A stretch of DNA of 64,000 bases, from NCBI GenBank assembly GCA_015231615.1, contig JADGBE010000010.1, positions 1 through 64,000 of the forward strand. Reading direction: 5' to 3'. Positions within the stretch are counted from its first letter, which is position 1. Each line of letters opens with the position of its first letter. A model generated the notes under the pieces. It was not told the DNA's origin. It made no database searches and saw nothing but the letters and a program-made list of their open reading frames with translations. Positions 27,266-36,100 of the stretch are shown here, piece after piece. Source of the stretch: Desulfamplus sp. (GTDB lineage Bacteria > Desulfobacterota > Desulfobacteria > Desulfobacterales > Desulfobacteraceae). Both the position numbers and the translations under genes were made by a program.

Positions 27266-28822
27266 ATGGAATACAAAATTGGTTTCTGGGATAAAGTAGT
27301 AAAAAAGATGGCTATTAGGCTTAAAGAGATTATAGCGGCTAAAGAGATACCAACAAATAAAGAGTCAAATGTTGAAAACTGCTTTGAACAAATTACCGAT
27401 AATTTATGGAAACCTGATAATACAAGTTGGAATTTATTTGAGAGAATAGCAATTAATTCACAGACAAAAAACTCTAACTCTAAAGCAATACGTGATTTAA
27501 GCCATTATGATATTGGCATTGATAGATATGCTTACAAGATTCCAATAGAAGATTTTAATTGCGACAGGCTATTAAATGAGATTGAAAAAATTCCTGAAAA
27601 CGGGGGCGATATTTATCTACCATCTGGACGTATTTTAATAGACAGAGAGTTAAAACTTCGCTCTGGCATTAGATTAATTGGTGATGGAGATAAAACAGAA
27701 CTTGTTTTTAAAGATATCGATTTTGGAATAAGTATATGTGGTTCAAAAAATTCTGTTGTAAATGGAGTATCTCTTGAGAATTTAAAAATTTTTCATTTGG
27801 GAATACATAGATTTTGTGGGGCAATCTTTGTTTCTAATTCAAAAAATATAAAATTTACAAACATAGAGATCATAAATCCTATTGCAGTTGGCTTTTTGTT
27901 TTCTGACAATGTTGAACATACAACTATTACGAGATGTTCAGTTATAAAGGCTGGTCTTGTTGGGTATATGTTGATTAGAGATGTTAATTATACGGTTCTT
28001 GATTCTTGCAGTGCTAAAGAGTGTGAGCAAAGTGGAGTCTTTTTAACTGACCTTAAACTACCCCAAGGAGTTAACCCGTTGGACTTTAACGCTCAGATTC
28101 ACTATACATCACAGGTAATAGGAAATTTTGGTCCATTTGCCCCTAATGATCCCTCACCATGTCATACCACTATTGTAAATTGTATTTTTGAAGGCAACAG
28201 AAAAATGGGAATAACAACAGATGGAGTTGGCTATCTTAGTGTCATTAACTCTATAATATCTAATAATGATTGCGAAGGAATAACTATTGATAATGGTTCT
28301 TGGTGTTGTCTTATCCAAAATTGCAATATTTATGGAAACGGATGGCGCGGCTTGCAGCATGATGAAGAGTTGACCGTAGATTATGTAGAGAAAATGGGCT
28401 TAATGGAAGATAGAAGTTCCAAAGCCAAACTCCCAGGAATAAGTTTTGATAATGCAGCGTATTGCAGAGTTGATAACAACTCCATTCACGGCAATTGGGG
28501 TGATGGTATAAAGTTTGTTCGTGCTGGATATGCCTGTAGTGTCTCTGGAAATATAATTGCGGATAATAATAAAGGGCAAAATAATAAATTCCATTTTTTC
28601 GGGGTATTAATTGGTTCTGCTCTTCGTCAACATGAAGAACAGGCAGATTTTCCAAGCTGCTATAACCGTATTCAAAACAATTATATTTTAGGAAAACATT
28701 ATTCTGGAGTTCACCTCCTTCCGGGAACTGTTGGTAATATTGTTAAAGAGAATATGATTACTGATTATCTATTTATTGATATAGAAAATCATGCAGGCAA
28801 CCAAAATCTCTTGCAAAAATAG
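27266..28822 (+). CDS. right-handed parallel beta-helix protein
   Basis: 518 aa. No signal peptide. From about residue 105 (GGDIYLPSGRILIDRELKLRSG) on, short repeating coils rich in N, G, I and V (FTNIEIINP; HTTITRCSVIKAG; YTVLDSCSAKE; LIQNCNIYGNGW; RVDNNSIHGN) show the pectate-lyase/PbH1 fold. Such proteins are polysaccharide lyases, epimerases or glycan binders; catalytic residues cannot be assigned. Translationally coupled to the GT2 gene before it, which suggests glycan modification (inference). Confidence 0.78.
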   Translation: MEYKIGFWDKVVKKMAIRLKEIIAAKEIPTNKESNVENCFEQITDNLWKPDNTSWNLFERIAINSQTKNSNSKAIRDLSHYDIGIDRYAYKIPIEDFNCDRLLNEIEKIPENGGDIYLPSGRILIDRELKLRSGIRLIGDGDKTELVFKDIDFGISICGSKNSVVNGVSLENLKIFHLGIHRFCGAIFVSNSKNIKFTNIEIINPIAVGFLFSDNVEHTTITRCSVIKAGLVGYMLIRDVNYTVLDSCSAKECEQSGVFLTDLKLPQGVNPLDFNAQIHYTSQVIGNFGPFAPNDPSPCHTTIVNCIFEGNRKMGITTDGVGYLSVINSIISNNDCEGITIDNGSWCCLIQNCNIYGNGWRGLQHDEELTVDYVEKMGLMEDRSSKAKLPGISFDNAAYCRVDNNSIHGNWGDGIKFVRAGYACSVSGNIIADNNKGQNNKFHFFGVLIGSALRQHEEQADFPSCYNRIQNNYILGKHYSGVHLLPGTVGNIVKENMITDYLFIDIENHAGNQNLLQK

Positions 28823-28926
28823 GCAAACTTATAGATAACTTACTTAATTAGTTATATTTTGTTTCATGCTAAAATATATTTTTTAATATCTATTAATAGT
28901 AATAAAATTAGACATAAGGTGAAATT

Positions 28927-30759
28927 ATGAAAAAAACGCTATTTCTATTGATTTTGGTTTTATTAACAGTAAGTTTTGAGGTTAGATGCTTTGCAACGCT
29001 ATCTCTTATAACAGAAGAGACAATAGCAGATTCACAAGAGGGTATTGGTAATAGAATTTACGCTTATGATTTTGATGTTTCAAAAGATGGCACTATTCAC
29101 TCTGTATATACAGAACCTATACCAAACACTACTAAAGCTAAAATAATTTATACAAGCAAATTAGTTTCAACAAAAGATAAAAAATATTCATGGTCAGGAG
29201 AAAAAAAGATTGTTCTTGAAGAGTCTGGCTTAGCACTTTCAATTTCAACTTATCTTATAATTGATGATAATGATGTGGTTCATATATGTTATATCGTAGA
29301 TGGCACACAATTTATTGACCCTAATCAACCAGACTATAATGGTCATACATCTGGTCTTGTATATCAGACAGTTATAAAAGGTGTTGTTCAACCTAAAATT
29401 AACATTGCCTCTGGAACATTTCATACACGTATGCAGTTGAATAAGTATAATCAGCCTCTATTTTTGAGAGAGTATGAGATATTTGCTGATAGTCAAGGCA
29501 ATCTACTTAACCCTCCATTTAAAAAAGCCCTCAAAATGTTTATTCCATCTACTACAAAAAAAGGGACATGGGAGAGTAAGGTTATTAACTTCCAAAAATC
29601 TGATTACTATAGACTTGCTAATTTTATTTATGACATAAATAGTAACGAGTATCATATATTATATGGCAATGGAAACAGTGATGCACTTATGACAGCTTAT
29701 CCGACAACACACCCTCCTGATACTAAAGGCGTTGTATTTCCTTCTGGGTCTGCCCACCAATTGTGGTATGCCTCTTCAAGTGATCTTAATAGTTGGAAAA
29801 TATCTCAAGTTGACCATGCTGATCAAGGTAACCTATCAGAAAATGAATTTTGGACAGAGCTTGTTATCAACAAAGATGGAATACCTTATGCTTCATATTA
29901 CCATTATGCAACTGACTCAAATGGGATACATCAAGGAACATCAAATCTGATAGGAAGCTACTCAAAGACTACAAATAGCTGGACAATGAATAAAGTTGCT
30001 GGAAAAGTTAGTAAACCTTTTTTGCATAGAGCTGGAATGGGTATGGGTATTGTTGCTGATAAATCAGGTGGTTTTCATGGTGTGTGGGATAACTCACCAG
30101 ATAAACCTATTGATGCAGAAGGCGATGGTGGAAATATTATGTATCACTATAGCCCTGATGGAGTTAATTGGAACGTCAAACAGGCAATTTTACCATATTC
30201 TTGTGAAGGTTATGCACGAGTTAAGATATATCAAAATACCTTTATGTTAATGGCTCTTGCTGATGCAAGAGATAGGAGATTAATTTTTTCTGAATTTGAC
30301 ATTCCAGATAATGAATCAAATTTAATGGAAATATCTACTGATAAGATGTTTTATGGTAATGGAGAAACTATTAACTTTAATGCAAGGGTTCAATCTTCTT
30401 CATCAGATTCATCTGATATGTATATAGTCTGTGCAGGACCCTATGATAAAGATACAAACGGCAATTTTATCCCCACTACTTCAACACAATACGCCTATTT
30501 ATCTTCTGAGCTTAAATGGAAAAATGTTCCAGCTATTTCGGATTTGAAGCCGATTATAAGTGGAATACCTCTATTTGATTTCAATGGATATTTTCTTGCT
30601 GCTTCTGCTGGTCTTGAGCAACCATTTATTAAGCCATCTCGATATGTCATAGTAAGTTTTGCAAATAAGAACAACGCAAGTTTTCTTTCAGATTTAGTAA
30701 CACCGCTTTTTCTTTACGAATTTCATATATGTAGAGAGACAAATTGTTCTGAACTGTAA
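28927..30759 (+). CDS. exported beta-propeller-like protein
   Basis: 610 aa. Signal peptide (LFLLILVLLTVSFEVRCFA). Then repeated units of 50-70 residues with Asp-rich turns and hydrophobic strands (FDVSKDGTIHSVYTE; IDDNDVVHICYIVDG; INKDGIPYASYYHYA; ADKSGGFHGVWDN; YHYSPDGVNWNVKQAIL), typical of sialidase/BNR-like propellers. The last 150 residues form a separate beta domain. AAGGTGAAATT precedes the ATG. Could be a glycan-binding or glycosidase-like surface protein; no catalytic signature was identified. Confidence 0.65.
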   Translation: MKKTLFLLILVLLTVSFEVRCFATLSLITEETIADSQEGIGNRIYAYDFDVSKDGTIHSVYTEPIPNTTKAKIIYTSKLVSTKDKKYSWSGEKKIVLEESGLALSISTYLIIDDNDVVHICYIVDGTQFIDPNQPDYNGHTSGLVYQTVIKGVVQPKINIASGTFHTRMQLNKYNQPLFLREYEIFADSQGNLLNPPFKKALKMFIPSTTKKGTWESKVINFQKSDYYRLANFIYDINSNEYHILYGNGNSDALMTAYPTTHPPDTKGVVFPSGSAHQLWYASSSDLNSWKISQVDHADQGNLSENEFWTELVINKDGIPYASYYHYATDSNGIHQGTSNLIGSYSKTTNSWTMNKVAGKVSKPFLHRAGMGMGIVADKSGGFHGVWDNSPDKPIDAEGDGGNIMYHYSPDGVNWNVKQAILPYSCEGYARVKIYQNTFMLMALADARDRRLIFSEFDIPDNESNLMEISTDKMFYGNGETINFNARVQSSSSDSSDMYIVCAGPYDKDTNGNFIPTTSTQYAYLSSELKWKNVPAISDLKPIISGIPLFDFNGYFLAASAGLEQPFIKPSRYVIVSFANKNNASFLSDLVTPLFLYEFHICRETNCSEL

Positions 30760-30797
30760 TTAATAGAAAACTTAAATATTTAAGATAGTGAGCTGAC

Positions 30798-32285
30798 ATG
30801 AATATTATTATAATCGGAGCAGGACCATGTGGACTTGGTGCAGCTTGGCGTTTAAACGAGCTTGGGCATAAAAATTGGTCTATTTATGAAAAAGATAACC
30901 ATACAGGAGGTCTTTCCGCATCGTTTAAAGATAGTGAAGACTTTTGGTGGGATATAGGTGGCCATGTTCTGTTCAGCCACTATCCATATTTTGACAACGT
31001 CATGGATAGTGTAATGGATAAAGAGAGTGAGTGGCTCTTTCATGATAGAAGTGCTTGGGTCTGGATGGAAAATAGATTTATCCCCTACCCTATTCAAAAT
31101 AATATCCACAGATTGCCCAAAGAAATTTTTAGTGAATGTTTGCACGGTCTTATAGATATTCAGACATCACCTTTTTCAACTCAAAATATTCAATCCATAT
31201 CAAATTTATCTTCATCTCAGTTAAGGCATTTTGGAGACTGGATTGATGCTGGATTTGGTAAAGGGATTGCAAAATATTTCCTACGTCCTTACAACTATAA
31301 AGTGTGGGCATATCCTGTTGAGGAATTAAGCCACAATTGGGTTGGCGAGCGTGTTGCAAAGGTTGACATTAAACGAATTATTGATAACCACATATTTGAT
31401 AAAGACGATATAGGTTGGGGACCTAATTCAAGGTTTAGATTTCCTAAATACAGGGGGACGGGTGCTATTTGGGAGAAAGTTGCGGCACACCTTCCTCAAG
31501 AAAATATCCATCTAAATTCTGAGCTAAAAAATATCAATCTCCATGACAAAACAGTTGAGTTTAAAGATGGCACAATAAAAGGTTATGATATTCTAATTAG
31601 CACCATTCCAATAACAGAGATTATTTCAAAATCAGATTTTGGAACTAAAATTTTAGATACTTCTCTTTCAGGTCATTTAGATAGAGTTAGATGCAAAGGC
31701 AACTTGGATTCAACAAAGATTAAACCTACTTTAAAATACTCGTCAACAAACGTTGTTGGTATTGGATTAAAGGGAAATCCGCCTGATTACCTGAAAGATA
31801 AATGTTGGATATATTTTCCTGAAAATGACAATCCATTCTATAGAGTTACTGTATTTAGCAATTATTCACCTTATAATGTTCCAGATATAAGAAATTCGTG
31901 GTCTTTAATGTTTGAGATCAGTGAAAGCCCTATGAAACCTGTAAACCATGAAAAAATTGTTAGTGAGGTAATAGAAGGTGCAGTTAATACCAAACTGATT
32001 AAAGACATAAATCAAGTAAATCATACATGGTATAAAAGAGTAGAAAAAGGTTATCCAACACCCAGCAAAGATAGAAACAGATCACTTTTTCCAATGCTTA
32101 AACAACTTAGAGAACATGGAATTCTATCAAGAGGACGATTTGGGGCTTGGCGTTATGAGGTGGGAAATATGGATCATTCGTTTATGCAGGGGGTGGAGGC
32201 GGCAAATCAGTCAATTTATCAGGGTGAAGAGCTAACGCTTTGGTATCCAGATGTTGTGAATTCTCCGCACCCTTCTTGTTGTTAA
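30798..32285 (+). CDS. FAD-dependent UDP-galactopyranose mutase/amine oxidase-like protein
   Basis: 495 aa. N-terminal dinucleotide-binding motif IIIGAGPCGLGAAWRL, IYEKDNHTGGLSASF and DIGGHVLFSHYPYFD place it with the protoporphyrinogen-oxidase/UDP-galactopyranose-mutase branch of flavin amine oxidoreductases. The middle (FLRPYNYKVWAYPVEELSHNW) and C-terminus (GRFGAWRYEVGNMDHSFMQG) also match the O-antigen-cluster members. Likely acts on a nucleotide sugar or glycan intermediate. Last gene of the plus-strand group, convergent with the methyltransferase at 32354. Confidence 0.82.
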   Translation: MNIIIIGAGPCGLGAAWRLNELGHKNWSIYEKDNHTGGLSASFKDSEDFWWDIGGHVLFSHYPYFDNVMDSVMDKESEWLFHDRSAWVWMENRFIPYPIQNNIHRLPKEIFSECLHGLIDIQTSPFSTQNIQSISNLSSSQLRHFGDWIDAGFGKGIAKYFLRPYNYKVWAYPVEELSHNWVGERVAKVDIKRIIDNHIFDKDDIGWGPNSRFRFPKYRGTGAIWEKVAAHLPQENIHLNSELKNINLHDKTVEFKDGTIKGYDILISTIPITEIISKSDFGTKILDTSLSGHLDRVRCKGNLDSTKIKPTLKYSSTNVVGIGLKGNPPDYLKDKCWIYFPENDNPFYRVTVFSNYSPYNVPDIRNSWSLMFEISESPMKPVNHEKIVSEVIEGAVNTKLIKDINQVNHTWYKRVEKGYPTPSKDRNRSLFPMLKQLREHGILSRGRFGAWRYEVGNMDHSFMQGVEAANQSIYQGEELTLWYPDVVNSPHPSCC

Positions 32286-32353
32286 TTCGTAAGGTAAGAG
32301 CTGTTTATATATAAAACCAGAATTAATAAAAAAGATTAATGTTGTTTATTAAA

Positions 32354-33100
32354 TCAAGGTATTATACTCTTTTGTCTTTCTTTATTGGGTTTAAATGTTA
32401 CTAAAACTTCAATATATTCTGCTCTAATTCCTTTACTAAGATCATCAATATAAATAATTTGTGTGAAAAGACCAGAAGCGTTGAAAATATGCCAACAAAT
32501 ATCAAAACCCCAATCTACGGTAACTAAAGCCCTGCCATCACCAACAGGGTTACCGTGATATACCTGCGGCATAATATACTCTATTTCGCAATTTTTCATA
32601 CAGGCTCTTAAATTAGATTCTCTATTTTTATTTACTATAGGAACGGTAAAGATGTGCATACCACCAGGTTTCAAAGTTCGATTGATTTCACTAAATGCTT
32701 TTGAAGGATAAAAAAGATGTTCTAATACATCCTGTGTTATATGCAAATCAATGCTCTCATCAGCAAATGAAAGCTCTTCTAAATTCTCACAACGCATTCC
32801 TTCAACAATAGTTCCTGATATATGCTCAGGAAAAAATTGCGAAGGAATATAGTTGGAGCATTCTTTTGCAAGCCGATTGCTTGCACCTCTTCCACATGGT
32901 GATGATTCGTGGACTATTGCTTGTCGCCAATTTGGAAAGTAAGTGTCGATAACTTGCATAAGTGCCCTTTCGCGAGGAATACTTCCACAGTTTGAGCAGA
33001 CAAAATGATCCCTAAACCAATCATTGTAAGCAATAAAATCTACATTTTGGTCGCAGGTATAGCAATAACCAGAACATTTAAAAACTATAGGATCTCCCAT
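32354..33100 (-). CDS. SAM-dependent methyltransferase with an N-terminal zinc-ribbon-like region
   Basis: 248 aa. N-terminal CSGYCYTCDQNVDF ... FVCSNCGSIPRERAL has two Cys pairs that could bind zinc. A class I methyltransferase core follows, short or altered in motif I (HESSPCGRGASN), with a clear later part LHITQDVLEHLFYPSKAFSE and LKPGGMHIFTVP. Resembles the Methyltransf_11 enzymes of glycan clusters. First possible target is a sugar; not provable here. Confidence 0.78.
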   Translation of the reverse strand: MGDPIVFKCSGYCYTCDQNVDFIAYNDWFRDHFVCSNCGSIPRERALMQVIDTYFPNWRQAIVHESSPCGRGASNRLAKECSNYIPSQFFPEHISGTIVEGMRCENLEELSFADESIDLHITQDVLEHLFYPSKAFSEINRTLKPGGMHIFTVPIVNKNRESNLRACMKNCEIEYIMPQVYHGNPVGDGRALVTVDWGFDICWHIFNASGLFTQIIYIDDLSKGIRAEYIEVLVTFKPNKERQKSIIP

Positions 33101-33158
33101 AAATATTATCCTTAGGTTTTGCGGGAACTCAATTAGTTAGATGACTCCTGTTCCGTCT

Positions 33159-33191
33159 TTCTTACTTATTTGGTAAGAATGATGGAAACTT
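33159..33191. repeat. 33-bp intergenic repeat, copy 2
   Basis: Contains the perfect inverted repeat TTCTTAC-7 nt-GTAAGAA followed by TGATGGAAACT; 29 of 33 positions match 3482-3514. It lies just beyond the stop of the 1629-aa gene and reaches its last base. Confidence 0.55.
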
Positions 33192-36100
33192 TATTTCTCA
33201 AATTGTGTAGTATCAAAATATTGGTAACCCGAAATTCTGGCACATAGCGTGATTATTCTTTCAAGTGCATGCATTATTGTCCCATCAATTTGCAGATCCT
33301 CAATTGGGTAATCTTTTGATGATATATTTAATGATAGTATCTTCTTCAATGCTTCAGGTCTAAACCAAAACATTGTGCCAGTTACAAAGCATTCATCTTC
33401 TATACATTCGGCATCAAGCTCATTTAAAAATTGCTTAATATATCTCATGTTTTTTTCTGCCAACTCATCATTATATCCGATACAATCATTTAGACGAATC
33501 AGATAGCCTTTAGGGGCAACTATTCCAAGATTTTCCATCTCATCAAATCTATCCAAAATTTTACGAATCTGTTCAGGATTTCCCAATAGCTCTTTATAAA
33601 TGTTTGTCCGCCATTTTTCCCCCACATCTGTATGAGCTGATTTTTTAGAATGGATTTTACAGATATATTTATAATTTAAAGAGATTATCTCATTGAATAT
33701 ATTTATAAATGGAAGAATATCTCTGCCTCTATTCTCAAAAGCAAATAGATGTACATCTGGATAAAGAGCCACCATTTCTTCAATAAACTCTTTTTTAAAA
33801 TCATCATTTATAGATATATAAAGATCAAATCTGCCAGGAATACTTTTAAGATAGCTATTTATCTCTTCCCAAAGATCAGCATAAAATAGATGAACAATGA
33901 CCGCTATGTCTGCATCTTTTCTTATATTCTTTTGTGTTGATTTAATTAGATTTTGTTTTTCAATTTCAAATTTTGATATGACCGAATAAGTTGACTCTAA
34001 ATAGGCATAGCCATTTTTTCTATCAGGCTCAAGATAAGCACCTTCAGCCCACTCATTCCACGCATTTATAAAAACTATCTTTTCCTCTTCTTTAAAATGT
34101 CTATCTGTAAAATGTGCTATATGGCTTAACCATTTTTCATAAACATCTGGAGTTGAATTAATAAATGTAGTGCCTCTTCCGGGTTTTCTTGGTTCATTGT
34201 CCCAGCTTGTTGTGATACCTCGATGTTTAGGATAATCTGGCATTTTATAAGAGATTGAAATATCTACTAACTGTCTATAATCGTAGATTATTCCTTTATA
34301 ATCAGGGTTCACAATATCAACAGAGTCATTAATAGGATTCACGGGAAAGGTGTTAGGCGGAAATTCAATTGCAGCATCAAACCCAATTGATTTAGGGTCA
34401 ATACTCTCAAATGAATGGACATTGCAAATATATATATCTCCTATATTATTTTTTAAACACCAATCACGCCATAAAATAGCTGTATTTAATGGATCAGGAA
34501 GTAACTCAGCCCTATAAACCAACAAAATTGGTTTGCCATCAATTTTAATATAGCGTTTGTCTAAAAAGTAGATAGATATATCTTGAATGAACTTTTCATC
34601 ATATCCTAAAGAGTATTCTTGTTTTAACAAAATATCATCTTCTGAGCCGTCCCAACGTCTTGACCAGTTTTCATTTGCCCAACAAAGACAAAATGGGATA
34701 TCAATATCAGGATTATTTATCAACTGCTCTAAAGGTCGTTCCAAAACTCTTCTGCCGCCAAACCAATAATAGTAGTAGCAAAAACCATGAATCCCATAAT
34801 TTTTTGCCAATTCAGCCTGACGTCTTTGAATATCAATCAATCTCAAGTCATAAAAGCCAAGTTCTCCGGGAAGTTTTGGCTGATCATGTCCTACAAATTG
34901 CGGAATAGCTTTGCTGACATTACTCCATTCAGTAAAACCTTTACCCCACCATTTGTCATTTTCATCAATAGGATGAAATTGTGGAAGATAAAACGCTATC
35001 ATCTTGATCGCAGAATTTATAGATAGATTATGTTTAAGAGGTTTATAATATTCTCCTATATTTCTGCTCGAATCTAATAGAGAGCTAATATAAAGTAAAT
35101 TTTTATCTTTTTCTGGTAATATCTCTAACGGTTGCAAGTTGGAAAATTGTGGTAAAATCTCAGAATTATTTAAATTGTGGTTATCAGAAGATTTATCAAT
35201 AGTGTGATCAGAGAAATTGTTATGAAGCAACTCAAGCAAAAAGCCAGTGTAACGATCAAAATTATAATCCTCTTGAATCCTTTTTTTTGCATGATCGGCA
35301 ATTAACTGATATTTGCCGCTGTCTGCAAGCAGTGTCAATATCTCTTTTGCCATTGTATCTACATCAAGATAAGGAACGATAATACCGCAGCCATCACTAA
35401 ATAGCTCAGGAATTCCTCCTGCTCCATCAAAGGCAATAGCTGGTGTACCATTGTCCATTGCTTCTAATACAACAGTTGGAAATGGGTCTTCACGGGAGGT
35501 TAAGACAAAAATATCAGCCCCAGCAAAAAACGATGCAGGCTCATCTACAAAATCGATAAAATGAACATTGGCTGAAATATTTAATATCTCTATATCATTT
35601 TTCATCCAATTCATTATTTCTGGTTCATATCCACCAAGCCATACAAAGTGAATATTACTATTATTGGCATTTTGTAATATTTGCTTTGCAAGATTAATAA
35701 AAATATCAGGTCCTTTACGCAACGTCATATAACCGCAGCTTAAAACGATGATTGAATCTTGTGTTAAATAAAGTTGCTCTCTTATCTCTCTCCTGACTTT
35801 TTTCTTATCTTCAAGAGGAATACTTTTGAAGTAACTTCCTTGGGGCTTTACTAATGTTTGCTTTTTTCTAAAATTATACTTGTTTATATAGATATTTCGG
35901 GCATATTCAGAAGAAAATATTATAGTCTTTGAGTATTGCTTTAAAGCTGGAATTGCTCCATGAAAACTGCTTATCTCTATTGTTACGGGTAACTCATGAA
36001 TTAGATTGATAAAACGAAAATCTAACTCATTTAAAACGGGAGCTAATATTCCGCTCACAACAGTATTGCAGATACACTTATTGACTCCACGCGCTTTAAA

